A stretch of DNA of 28,676 nt from positions 1-28,676 of the forward strand of contig JBKCXU010000039.1 of the NCBI GenBank assembly GCA_046316025.1. Direction: 5' to 3'. The DNA comes from JAJTHJ01 sp046316025. GTDB taxonomy: Bacteria > Pseudomonadota > Gammaproteobacteria > Burkholderiales > Burkholderiaceae_F. Each line of letters begins with the position of its first letter. The stretch's first letter is position 1. Below are positions 14,654 through 22,260 of this stretch, piece by piece. Under the pieces are notes generated by a model. It was not told the DNA's origin and made no database searches. It saw only the letters and a program-made list of their open reading frames with translations. Made by a program: the position numbers and the translations under genes.

Positions 14654-15883
14654 ATGTCCATCTACACGCAACTCGACACCTGGATTGACACCCACTCCGA
14701 CGCAGAAGTGCGCTTCCTGCAAGCACTGGTGCGCCAGCCGACCGACACGCCCCCCGGCGACAACGCGCCGCATGCAGAACTCGCCGCGCGGCTGCTCGGC
14801 GAGATGGGCCTCACCGCAGAGGCCCACCCCGTGCCCGCCGCGCAGGTGCAGGAGGCCGGCATGCAGTCGGTTACCAACCTGATCGTGCGCCGCCGCTACG
14901 GCGCAGGCGGCCCGACCATCGCGCTCAACGCGCACGGCGACGTGGTGCCGCCGGGCGAAGGCTGGACGCACGACCCCTACGGCGGCGAGATCGTCGACGG
15001 CAAGCTCTACGGCCGCGCCGCCGCGGTGAGCAAGAGCGACTTCGCCACCTACGCCTTTGCGCTGCGCGCGCTGGAAGCCGTAGCCGCGCCGCGCGCCGGC
15101 AGCGTGGAACTGCACCTCACCTACGACGAAGAACTGGGCGGCGAACTCGGCCCCGGCTGGCTGCTGGCGCAGGGCTTGACGCGCCCCGATGCCGTGATCG
15201 CCGCCGGCTTCAGCTACCAGGTGGTCACCGCGCACAACGGCTGCCTGCAACTGGAAGTCGCCGTGCACGGCAAAGCCGCGCATGCCGCCATCCCCACGAG
15301 CGGCGTGGATGCGCTGCGCGCCGCGGTCGCCGTGCTAGCTGCGCTGTACGCCGAGGCCGAAGCGCTGCACGCGGTGCGCTCGGCGGTGGCCGGCATCGAG
15401 CACCCCACGCTGGTGGTCGGCCGCATCGACGGCGGCACCAACACCAACGTCGTCCCCGGCAAGGTGGTGCTGCGGCTCGACCGCCGCCTGATCCCCGAAG
15501 AAGACCCCGCCGCGGTCGAAGCGGCGCTGCGCGCGTTGATCGAGCACAGCGCCGCCGCCTGCCCCGGTGTGCGCGTGGACATCCGCCGCCTCTTGCTCGC
15601 GCTGCCGCTGCGCCCGCTGCCCGGCCGCGCGCCGCTGGTGGACGCGCTCAAGCGCCACGCCAGCGTCGTGTTCGGCACCCCGGTCGAAGAAGCCGCCTCG
15701 CCGCTCTACACCGACGCGCGGCTGTACGGCGCGCACGGCATCCCCGCCGTGCTCTACGGCGCCGGCCCGCGCACCGTGCTGGAGTCAAATGCCAAGCGGG
15801 CGGACGAGCACGTGGTGCTGGAGGACTTGCGACGGGCGACGAAAGTGGTGGCGCGGGTGCTGAGCGACTTGCTGCCGCAATAG
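14654..15883 (+). CDS. M20-family hydrolase (ArgE/DapE-like), atypical metal site
   Basis: The 409-residue protein has the two-domain M20 layout, with NAHGDVVPPGEGW (His94, Asp96), LTYDEELGGELGPG (Glu159/160) and a dimerisation lid starting near GCLQLEVAVHGKAAHA. Relatives hydrolyse N-acyl or N-carbamoyl amino acids or peptides. Two usual ligands appear replaced. The bridging Asp of the common GRGAADMKGG motif reads GRAAAVSKSD, and the C-terminal His before the DE pair aligns to Lys in ESNAKRADEHV. This may be a known subfamily using one metal or other residues. Context next to ureide genes suggests an N-carbamoyl or N-acyl substrate, which is inference. Confidence 0.85.
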   Translation: MSIYTQLDTWIDTHSDAEVRFLQALVRQPTDTPPGDNAPHAELAARLLGEMGLTAEAHPVPAAQVQEAGMQSVTNLIVRRRYGAGGPTIALNAHGDVVPPGEGWTHDPYGGEIVDGKLYGRAAAVSKSDFATYAFALRALEAVAAPRAGSVELHLTYDEELGGELGPGWLLAQGLTRPDAVIAAGFSYQVVTAHNGCLQLEVAVHGKAAHAAIPTSGVDALRAAVAVLAALYAEAEALHAVRSAVAGIEHPTLVVGRIDGGTNTNVVPGKVVLRLDRRLIPEEDPAAVEAALRALIEHSAAACPGVRVDIRRLLLALPLRPLPGRAPLVDALKRHASVVFGTPVEEAASPLYTDARLYGAHGIPAVLYGAGPRTVLESNAKRADEHVVLEDLRRATKVVARVLSDLLPQ

Positions 15884-15914
15884 CGGCGGGCAGTCGCCCG
15901 CGGCGGTGCGGACG

Positions 15915-16286
15915 TCAGTCGGCAACCACCTTGGCAATGAGCACCTCGGCCGGGATACCGAGGCTCTGGTGCAGCCTACGGATCATCGCCAGCGTCAGCG
16001 GGCGTTTGCGGTTCAGCACTTCATAGACGCGGTTGCGCTTGCCAATGATCGGCTCCAAGTCCTTGGCGGACAAGCCGCTCTGCTCCATGCGGAACTTGAT
16101 CGCTTCCACCGGATCGGGCGGCGCGATGGGCAGGTGCCGGGCCTCGTAGGCTTCCACCAAGGTGGCCAGAATGTCCAGCCGGTCGCCCTGCGGCGTACCT
16201 GCCGCGGGGTCGCTCTCCATCAGCGCCGAAATTTCCCTGAGGGCGGCCTTGTAGTCTGCTTTGGTGCGAATCGGGTGGATGTCCAT
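15915..16286 (-). CDS. higA: HigA-type antitoxin, helix-turn-helix
   Basis: The 123-residue protein has an N-terminal helical toxin-binding part (DYKAALREISALMES) and a C-terminal HTH (AIKFRMEQSGLSAKDLEPIIGKRNRVYEVLNRKRPLT). This is the usual arrangement of HigA antitoxins encoded after their toxin. It should neutralise the protein encoded at 16305 and repress the pair's promoter. The start at 16286 has a GGAGAAAG ribosome site and lies 18 bases after the toxin stop. Confidence 0.9.
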   Translation of the reverse strand: MDIHPIRTKADYKAALREISALMESDPAAGTPQGDRLDILATLVEAYEARHLPIAPPDPVEAIKFRMEQSGLSAKDLEPIIGKRNRVYEVLNRKRPLTLAMIRRLHQSLGIPAEVLIAKVVAD

Positions 16287-16304
16287 GGCTTTCTCCGTAG
16301 CTGG

Positions 16305-16607
16305 TCAGGCCGCTTGGACGGTCTCGGCGTCGACCGCGTCGTACTCCTTGTGCGTGCCGACAAACTTCACGTAGACGATCTGCAACTTGTACGCAACGGC
16401 CACGACGAGCCGGTAGTCGTTGCCCTTGATGTTGAAGACGACACGACGGTTCTTCAGCACGCTGGCGCTGCGGTACTGCGCCTTGATGTCGGCGGGCTGG
16501 GTCCAGGTCGCGTTCCTGGCTTCCTCGTACCATGCCTTCAGCGGCTGCTCGGCGTCTGGGTGGCGCTCCCAGAAGGCTCGCAGGGTCGAGACGGCGATTA
16601 CTCGCAT
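16305..16607 (-). CDS. higB: HigB-type mRNA interferase toxin
   Basis: The 100-residue protein carries the HigB pattern, with MRVIAVSTLRAFWERHPDAEQPLKAWYEEA, then NRRVVFNIKGNDYRLVVAVAY and YVKFVGTHKEYDAVD. Such RelE-superfamily toxins cleave mRNA at the ribosome. It precedes its antitoxin, the toxin-first order of hig loci. The 181 bases upstream (16608-16788) include a small GTCCC...GGGAC hairpin and should contain the promoter. They hold no gene I trust. Confidence 0.92.
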   Translation of the reverse strand: MRVIAVSTLRAFWERHPDAEQPLKAWYEEARNATWTQPADIKAQYRSASVLKNRRVVFNIKGNDYRLVVAVAYKLQIVYVKFVGTHKEYDAVDAETVQAA

Positions 16608-16788
16608 AAATCAAAGATTAGTCCCAAAGCGGGACTTACGCAAGCCACTGGTGGTAAAGGGCGCTCCCGAGGTGGCCTCGAAGCGCGCAAGAGCAAGAAG
16701 CCAAGCTGCAACCCCAGGACGTGCGAAAGGAAAACAATCGACCTAGAGTCCTTCTTGCTTATCCTCGAACGCCTCCCCTTTTGCCCTT

Positions 16789-17565
16789 TCAACATACACG
16801 GCAATCAAGCTCCAGCATGTCGCCCGGGATGCGGTACTCTTTTCCATCAAACTTGAGACGATATCTCTGCCGCGCAGTGCTGCCTTCCACGGACTCGCAC
16901 TCCCCAGTTTGATTTTTATGTTGATTAGTGTCATTCACTCGTTCGAGCACCAATATGTCATAGAAGCCCTCGGTCATCCTTCGATCCATCGAAAGCGTTC
17001 GCTTAACTTCTCTCGTTTGCAGTCGGCAATCGGATGCGCCGTTTGAAAAACTGGCACCTGCGGTCATGCCAGACAGAACGCTCACAATACTGTCGCCTCT
17101 AACCAAGAATAAGTTAAGTTCTTCGCTGCCCATCAGATTCATATGGAGCGACGCGCGTACGCCGAACGCCCGTAGCCCGGGTGACACAACGTAATCTCCA
17201 GTGTCCAGAGTAATTCTGCTGAAGCGTGGGCCGCCTCCATTAGTTATTTTCGCCTTAAAAGCTCCGTGCGCGATGGTCTTTCGGGTTCCCGCGTCAATGA
17301 CTGCGATGTCGAGATCAAAGTCTTTGTTTTCCGGATCTTCAACGCCCTCTTGTGGCGAAGCGCTTGCCACAATCACTGCGCCTTTAATCGTGGGATGGTT
17401 TTTGCAGGATTGATTTTCGTAACGAGCATATTCGTTGCAAAAACCAGAGGCGACAGCGCTACCGAAAAGGAATGAAGCGGACACGAAGAAGAAAATCAAG
17501 CAAAGTCGAGTGAACCACTCGCTGGCATCGCGGTTGCGTACTTTGGCGGAATTGGGACCTTTCAT
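16789..17565 (-). CDS. Exported cysteine-rich protein of unknown function, AT-richer
   Basis: I do not recognise the family. The 258-residue product has a basic start, a hydrophobic segment (LCLIFFFVSASFLFGSAVASG, roughly residues 21-41) that looks like a signal peptide or anchor, and a mature region of about 217 residues with six cysteines. Two of these form the C-terminal DCRVC, so disulfides and an extracytoplasmic site are likely. The codons and bases are visibly AT-richer than all flanking genes, a sign of recent transfer. The start overlaps the stop of the small gene at 17562-17837 by ATGA, which supports it. It lies between two toxin-antitoxin modules. A role as a cargo gene of an accessory island is inferred. 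Confidence 0.7.
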   Translation of the reverse strand: MKGPNSAKVRNRDASEWFTRLCLIFFFVSASFLFGSAVASGFCNEYARYENQSCKNHPTIKGAVIVASASPQEGVEDPENKDFDLDIAVIDAGTRKTIAHGAFKAKITNGGGPRFSRITLDTGDYVVSPGLRAFGVRASLHMNLMGSEELNLFLVRGDSIVSVLSGMTAGASFSNGASDCRLQTREVKRTLSMDRRMTEGFYDILVLERVNDTNQHKNQTGECESVEGSTARQRYRLKFDGKEYRIPGDMLELDCRVC

Positions 17566-17837
17566 GTCCGGCTGCCACGCACAAGGCGTTCGACTACTGC
17601 GGCGCCGTTACTATGAGAGCCAATCGGTTCCGCGCCAATCTGCGCGTGGTTCGTCTGCTTCACCAAAGCGTCCCTCTCAGCGTCGCCGGTTCGAATCGCA
17701 CGTACAGATCCTTCGGGCGGAGCCGCGGCGTGCGACTCTTGCTTGAGCCGGCTCGAATACTTCCCGCGGAGCAAGGCGCCGAAGTCCTCGCGTCTGTACT
17801 CGCGCCTAAGTTGGTCTGGCCGCCTTACTTGCTTCAT
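17562..17837 (-). CDS. Small hypothetical protein coupled to the exported protein
   Basis: The 91-residue reading frame ends with TGA overlapping the ATG of the next gene (17565), a coupling pattern that favours real translation. The first ~35 residues include LRREYRREDFGALLRGKYSSRL, which reminds me of the start of small proteins often found as putative antitoxins. The rest (IRTGDAERDALVKQTNHAQIGAEP and so on) is unlike that family. It could be a genuine small regulator, a fused remnant or a chance frame. No domain can be named with confidence. Confidence 0.45.
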   Translation of the reverse strand: MKQVRRPDQLRREYRREDFGALLRGKYSSRLKQESHAAAPPEGSVRAIRTGDAERDALVKQTNHAQIGAEPIGSHSNGAAVVERLVRGSRT

Positions 17838-17958
17838 ATATGCACGCTTTTAATTGATGAGCAAAGAGGGCCGAGAGCGAGTTCTTCTGAGCCGGGCGGC
17901 AAGCGGTAAACGGCACCCGCAGAACGCAAGCTGAGCATGGCCCCCGACCGCAGCCTCG

Positions 17959-18264
17959 TCACGCCGCGCCCTTGACCGCCGCAGGAGTGGCGTGAAGTTG
18001 AAGGCCGAGGGCCGACACCACCTTGAGAATGGTGGCCAGCTCGGGGTTGCCGCTGGGCGACAAGGCTTTGTACAGACTCTCGCGCCCAAGGCCCGCCTCG
18101 CGAGCGACGTGGGTCATGCCCTTGGCGCGGGCGATGTCGCCGAGCGCGGCGGCTACAAGCGCGGGATCGCCTTCCTCGAGCGCGGCCTCCAGGTAGGCGG
18201 CCATGTCTTCCTCGGTTTCGAGGTGATCGGCGGGGTCCCACGGCGTGGTGACGGTCTTGCCCAT
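17959..18264 (-). CDS. Addiction-module antidote, HTH (HigA-like, second module)
   Basis: The 101-residue protein starts TTPWDPADHLETEEDMAAYLEAALEEGDPALVAAALGDIARAKGMT and continues with the HTH VAREAGLGRESLYKALSPSGNPELATILKVVSALG. This is the classic pattern of the putative addiction-module antidote group paired with small RelE-fold killers. It should bind the toxin encoded just upstream and autoregulate. The start follows the toxin stop by ten bases. About 120 bases downstream, up to the next ORF, are non-coding. Confidence 0.92.
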   Translation of the reverse strand: MGKTVTTPWDPADHLETEEDMAAYLEAALEEGDPALVAAALGDIARAKGMTHVAREAGLGRESLYKALSPSGNPELATILKVVSALGLQLHATPAAVKGAA

Positions 18265-18274
18265 GCTCCAACTC

Positions 18275-18565
18275 CTACAGGTCTTGGGCTAGATCCTTGG
18301 CCCGTCGGATGTCGCGATCTTGCGAAGACTTGTCTCCGCCCGCGGGCAAGACCACGAACTCGTTGCCCCGCTGGAAGAAGTACACGCGGTAACCGGGGCC
18401 GTAGTCGACGCGCAGCTCGGAGACACCTTCTCCCACCGGCTTCACATCGCCGGGGTTTCCAAGGGAAAGCCGACGAATCCGGATATCGATGCGGACCTTG
18501 GCTTGACGGTCGCGCAGACCCGCGAACGACTCGGTGTAGGCGGCCGTCTGGCGCACTTCGAGCAT
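18275..18565 (-). CDS. RelE/HigB-fold addiction-module killer protein
   Basis: The 96-residue toxin shows EVRQTAAYTESFAGLRDRQAKVRIDIRIRRLSLGNPGDVKPVGEGVSELRVDYGPGYRVYFFQRGNEFVVLPAGGDKSSQDRDI in order. The GPGYRVYF strand and the D-K-S-Q-x-x-DI ending are typical of this killer group. It probably acts as a ribosome-dependent nuclease. It is toxin-first with the antidote ten bases downstream, as in the module at 15915-16607, but the two toxins differ clearly in sequence. Confidence 0.92.
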   Translation of the reverse strand: MLEVRQTAAYTESFAGLRDRQAKVRIDIRIRRLSLGNPGDVKPVGEGVSELRVDYGPGYRVYFFQRGNEFVVLPAGGDKSSQDRDIRRAKDLAQDL

Positions 18566-18663
18566 GACGCGACTGTATCACATGGGATACGGTCTTTCGC
18601 GTGGCGCAGAGCGCGCGGGTCGAGTGACTCGATTACCTCCACCGCCACGCGCTTGGGTATCGC

Positions 18664-18858
18664 TCAGCGGCGCTCGCGGGCGCCGCGCTTGAGCTCGGCC
18701 AACGCGGTGCGCGCATCGCGCGTGCGCCCGGCGTCCACGTCGGCCAAACCCTTTTCCGCTTCGTCGAGGAGCAGCAGGTGGCCTTGCTCGCACTCCAGTT
18801 CGGAGAATTTGGCGCTGGCCACGGTCAAGGACACCGGGTCGGCTGCGGGGATCGCCAT
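18664..18858 (-). CDS. Orphan antitoxin-like small protein
   Basis: The 64-residue frame has a helical C-terminal half (EAEKGLADVDAGRTRDARTALAELKRG) like the toxin-binding tail of small ribbon-helix-helix or Phd-type antitoxins. No intact toxin follows. Downstream, a frame starting near 18648 reads MAVEVIESLDPRALRHAKDR and then runs into the promoter of the neighbouring killer gene, so a toxin may have been lost there. The ribosome site is weak. It may be a remnant or a stand-alone antitoxin. Confidence 0.45.
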   Translation of the reverse strand: MAIPAADPVSLTVASAKFSELECEQGHLLLLDEAEKGLADVDAGRTRDARTALAELKRGARERR

Positions 18859-18883
18859 AGTGATTTACGGAGTTGACGTAGAG

Positions 18884-20308
18884 CTACATCCCGGTGGGCG
18901 ACGCGCTGCGGCCTACGGTTGCCTCCACCACCCCCGCCATCGCTAACACCCTTGCATCCTGATACCGCGGCGCGACGATCTGCATGCCCACCGGCAGGCC
19001 ATCGACCAGACCCACCGGCACCGAGCACGCCGGCACCTGGCAATAGTTGAAGAGCGGCGTGTACACCGCATGACCGCGCGGGCCGGCGGGGGCGCCGCCG
19101 ATCTGCGCCGGGCCCAGTTGATCGACCGGCCACGACACCACCGGCGCGGTGGGGCAGAGCAGCAGGTCGTAGTCGTCGAAAAAGCGCGCCAGCGCCGCGT
19201 AGATGTGCTCGCGCAGCAGCAGCAGGCGGGCGATGTCCACACCGCTGTAGGTGCGGCCAGCCGCCATCTGCGCTTGCAGGTCGGGGTCGATCCAGTCGGG
19301 GCGGCGGTCGTAGTCGTCGCCATAGAGCGCCGCCAGCCCCGCCTGTTGCAGCTTGAGCAGCGGGTACTCGCGCACGCCGGCCGGCCAGTCGGGCGCCGCT
19401 TCGGTGATGCGATAGCCCTGCGCGCGCAGCGCGTCCACGGCGGCCTCGATCCGCGCGCGCACGGGCGCGTCGATCGCAAAGCCGCAGCCCAGGTCGTGGC
19501 TATAGGCAACGCGCAGCGTGGTGGGCGGCGGCGTGCCGATCTGCGGCGAGGCCGCGGGCAGGCTGACCGGCTGCGCGCCCCAGTCGTGCGCGTCGAAGCC
19601 CAGCAACTGGTCGAACATCAACGCGGCGTCGGCCACGTTGCGCGCCAGTTGGCCGATCACGGACAGGCCAAAGTTCGGCTCATCGAAGCCTGGTCCGCAG
19701 GGGATCAGGCCAAAGGTCGGCTTCATGCCCACCAGCCCGCAATGCGCGGCGGGCCGGCGCGTGGAGCCGCCGGCGTCGGTCGCGAGCGCCAACGCGCCAA
19801 TGCCGGCTGCGGTGGCCGCCGCCGCGCCGCCGGAAGAACCGCCCGGCGTGCGGGTGAGATCCCAGGGCGAGCGCGTCTTGCCGTGCGGCAGATTGTTGCT
19901 GACACCCTTGCAGGCGAACTCCGAGCAGTTGGTGATGCCGACGATCACCGCGCCGCGTTGCTTCAACCGCGCCACCGCCCAGGCGTCGCGCGGCGCGACA
20001 AACTGCTCAAAGAGGCGCGAGCCCTGCGTGATGCGCCGCCCTTCGACCCACAGGTTGTCCTTGACTGTTATCGGTACGCCGGCCAGCGGCAGCACCTCGC
20101 CCGACGTGCGCCGCGCATCGACCGCGCGGGCCTGGGCGAGCGTCCAGTCGTCGTCGGCCTCGATCACTGCGTTCAGTTGCGGGTTGATGGCGTGAAGGCG
20201 GGCTAGGGTGGATTGGGCGACTTCGACGGCGCTGACTTGGCCGCGGGCGACGGCGGCGGCGGTGTCTGCGGCGGACCAGCGCCAAAGGTCGTTGGACACG
20301 GAAGTCAT
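18884..20308 (-). CDS. Amidase signature family hydrolase
   Basis: The 474-residue enzyme has the Ser-cisSer-Lys apparatus of the amidase signature family: Lys83 in GVPITVKDNLWVEG, Ser158/159 in RTPGGSSGGAAAA and the nucleophile Ser182 in DAGGSTRRPA. It cleaves carboxamides or related C-N bonds, and family members include urea-amide and N-carbamoyl hydrolases. The ATG at 20308 has an AAGAGGG ribosome site; longer upstream reading is repeat-derived. It is last of three same-strand genes (racemase-like, hydantoinase, amidase), separated by repeats of 70-100 bases. A role completing hydrolysis of the ring opened by the hydantoinase is inferred. Confidence 0.9.
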   Translation of the reverse strand: MTSVSNDLWRWSAADTAAAVARGQVSAVEVAQSTLARLHAINPQLNAVIEADDDWTLAQARAVDARRTSGEVLPLAGVPITVKDNLWVEGRRITQGSRLFEQFVAPRDAWAVARLKQRGAVIVGITNCSEFACKGVSNNLPHGKTRSPWDLTRTPGGSSGGAAAATAAGIGALALATDAGGSTRRPAAHCGLVGMKPTFGLIPCGPGFDEPNFGLSVIGQLARNVADAALMFDQLLGFDAHDWGAQPVSLPAASPQIGTPPPTTLRVAYSHDLGCGFAIDAPVRARIEAAVDALRAQGYRITEAAPDWPAGVREYPLLKLQQAGLAALYGDDYDRRPDWIDPDLQAQMAAGRTYSGVDIARLLLLREHIYAALARFFDDYDLLLCPTAPVVSWPVDQLGPAQIGGAPAGPRGHAVYTPLFNYCQVPACSVPVGLVDGLPVGMQIVAPRYQDARVLAMAGVVEATVGRSASPTGM

Positions 20309-20320
20309 GGTGCCCTCTTC

Positions 20321-20392
20321 GTCGTTCCCGCGGAAGCGGGAACCCAGCTTCGTTGCGAGGCCGGCTGGATTCCCGCTTGCGCGGGAATGACG
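20321..20392. repeat. REP/BIME-like pair of inverted repeats
   Basis: Two hairpins, TTCCCGCGGAAGCGGGAA (20325-20342) and TTCCCGCTTGCGCGGGAA (20370-20387), flank about 27 bases. The whole is nearly palindromic, with ends GTCGTTCCCG and GGGAATGACG. This is the common REP-like GTCATTCCCGC type seen in many proteobacteria and is distinct from the CCCTCACCC family. It sits in the leader of the amidase gene. With the element at 20457 it accounts for half of the 312-base gap to the hydantoinase, which holds no gene. Confidence 0.88.
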
Positions 20393-20456
20393 TGCTTGTG
20401 GGGACGAAGGGAGCGAAGTTGTCCCGACCGTGGTGGCGCAGCTTCGTGGTTGCGGC

Positions 20457-20548
20457 CTTCCCTCACCCGGCGCTTCGCGCCACCCTCTCCCGGGGGGAGA
20501 GGGTCTTGAAAGCCCCTCTCCCCCCGGGAGAGGGTTTGGGGTGAGGGA
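20457..20548. repeat. Palindromic element, family A
   Basis: The element opens CTTCCCTCACCCGGCGCTTCGCGCC and closes GGGGTGAGGGA. It carries the same internal order as the copies at 5837 and 26279, with two CTCTCCC-type hairpins separated by GTCTTGAAAGC. Confidence 0.9.
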
Positions 20549-20621
20549 TGACCGCTGGCAAGAAGAGACTCGCTTCGACAAGCGAACGCACGTCCGCGTG
20601 TCTCAGACAACTCTGCCCCGC

Positions 20622-22040
20622 TCATCGCACCCCCCGCGCGACCGCCGGTCGCTCGCAAGGCAAAAACCGACCCCACCCGGCTTCGCCCAGGTACTCGCCG
20701 TCGCGCCAGACGGTCTTGCCGCGCACGAGCGTCTGCTGGGGCCAGGCGGTGAACTCGATGCCCTCGTACGGCGTGTAATCGACCGCGTGGTGCAGCCGCG
20801 CGTTGGTGATGGTGCCGCGCCGCTCGGTATCCCAGATCACGAGGTCGGCATCCGCGCCCACCGCCACCGTGCCCTTGCGCGGAAACAAGCCGTAGAGCTT
20901 GGCGGCGTTGGTAGCGGTCAGTGCCACGAACTGATGCACGTCGATCCGCCCCTTTTGCACGCCGTGACTGTAGAGCAGCGGCAGCCGCGTCTCCAGCCCC
21001 GGGATGCCGTTGGGCACCTTGGAAAACGGCGCGTCGGCGCCGGCCACCTGCTTGCCCTGCGGCCCGGCGTAGGCAAACGGCGCGTGGTCGGACGAGACGA
21101 TGTGAAAGGTGCCGTTGACGAGCCCGCGCCAGATCACCTCCTGATTGGCGGCGTCGCGCGGCGGCGGGCTGCAGATGCACTTGGCACCTTCAAAGCCCTC
21201 CAGCCCCAGATGCTCGGCGGTCAGAAAGAGGTACTGCGGGCAGGTCTCGCCAAAGACCTTCAGCCCGCGCCCCTGCGCCCAGCGGATCTGCTCGACCGCC
21301 TCGCGGCCGGAGACGTGCACGATCAGGATCGGCACTTCGGTCAGTTCCGCCAGCGCAATGGCGCGGTGAGTGGCCTCGCGCTCGACCAGCATCGGCCGCG
21401 CGGCGGCGTGAAAGCGCGGCGCGGTCAGCCCCGCGGCCAGCAACTGGTCGGTGAGCCAGGCGATGCAGTCGGTGTTCTCGGCGTGGATCATTGTCAGCGC
21501 GCCTTCGCGCCGCGCCACGGCGAGTACCTCGAGGATCTGCCGGTCATTGAGCTTCAGATCGTCGTAGGTCATGTAAATCTTGAACGAGGTGTAGCCCTGC
21601 GCGATCAGCCGCGGCAGCTCCACGGTCAGCGCCTCGCGCGTGGGGTCGGCCACGATCAGGTGAAACGCGTAGTCCACCGTGGCCTTGCCGGCCGCGCGGC
21701 GGTGGTAGTCGTCCACTGCGTCTTGCAGCGACTCGCCGCGCATCTGACAGGCAAACGGGATCACCGTGGTGGTGCCGCCGCAGGCGGCCGAGCGGGTGCC
21801 GGTGAGAAAGTCGTCGGCCATCTTCGAGCCGTCGGTCATCGGCTGGTCCAGATGGCAGTGCGCGTCCACGCCGCCGGGGGTGACGAGGCGGCCGGCGGCG
21901 TCGATTTCCTGCGTGCCGGTGGGCAGGTCGCGGCCCAGCGCGACGATGGTGCCGTCGCGCACGCCGATGTCGGCGGTAAAGCGATCGCTGGCAGTGGCGA
22001 CGTCGGCGTTGCGGATCACTAAGTCGAAGGCGGGGGTCAT
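20622..22040 (-). CDS. Hydantoinase / dihydropyrimidinase
   Basis: The 472-residue amidohydrolase has every binuclear-site residue in view: His61 and His63 (DAHCHLDQP), carboxylated Lys154 (SFKIYMTYDD), His186 (MIHAENTD), His242 (IVHVSGREAVEQI) and Asp318 (IVSSDHAPF). It opens five- or six-membered cyclic ureides to N-carbamoyl amino acids. The HCHLDQP loop differs from the HTHLE/HTHLD form I recall for many hydantoinases, so the substrate may differ. ATG 22040 gives the normal length. It lies with the amidase and racemase-like genes and opposite an ABC transporter locus. Confidence 0.92.
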   Translation of the reverse strand: MTPAFDLVIRNADVATASDRFTADIGVRDGTIVALGRDLPTGTQEIDAAGRLVTPGGVDAHCHLDQPMTDGSKMADDFLTGTRSAACGGTTTVIPFACQMRGESLQDAVDDYHRRAAGKATVDYAFHLIVADPTREALTVELPRLIAQGYTSFKIYMTYDDLKLNDRQILEVLAVARREGALTMIHAENTDCIAWLTDQLLAAGLTAPRFHAAARPMLVEREATHRAIALAELTEVPILIVHVSGREAVEQIRWAQGRGLKVFGETCPQYLFLTAEHLGLEGFEGAKCICSPPPRDAANQEVIWRGLVNGTFHIVSSDHAPFAYAGPQGKQVAGADAPFSKVPNGIPGLETRLPLLYSHGVQKGRIDVHQFVALTATNAAKLYGLFPRKGTVAVGADADLVIWDTERRGTITNARLHHAVDYTPYEGIEFTAWPQQTLVRGKTVWRDGEYLGEAGWGRFLPCERPAVARGVR

Positions 22041-22107
22041 TGCGGGGTCTCCGGGTGGGTCGTACCGCAAAGCGCTTTGCCGATGGTGGCGAAGGGTGCC
22101 TTGGCCT

Positions 22108-22210
22108 GCGGTCTTCCCTCACCCCAACCCCTCTCCCGGGGGGAGAGGGGCTTGAAAACCCTCCCCCTCCGGGGGAGGGTGGCGCGCAGCGCCGGGTGAG
22201 GGAAGACCGC
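22108..22210. repeat. Palindromic element, family A, reversed orientation
   Basis: The 103-base unit has 17-base perfect inverted ends, GCGGTCTTCCCTCACCC and GGGTGAGGGAAGACCGC. The internal order is opposite to the copies at 5837, 20457 and 26279, with the GGCGCGCAGCGCC hairpin on the right. It is nearly identical to, and in the same direction as, the copy at 23088. Confidence 0.93.
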
Positions 22211-22260
22211 CAGCCCGGAGTGACCCATTACGACACAGGCTCGCCCCTTTCCCGCCGTCA

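Noticed and set aside
16743..16934. Small 63-codon minus-strand frame near the end of the exported-protein gene
   Set aside because: It overlaps the exported-protein frame, has no ribosome site and encodes nothing recognisable.
17838..17958. Possible integron attC site between the accessory genes, with GTTCT...AGAAC arms around 17890-17930
   Set aside because: The arms pair only over a few bases, the RYYYAAC/GTTRRRY core is not clear, and there is no integrase gene.
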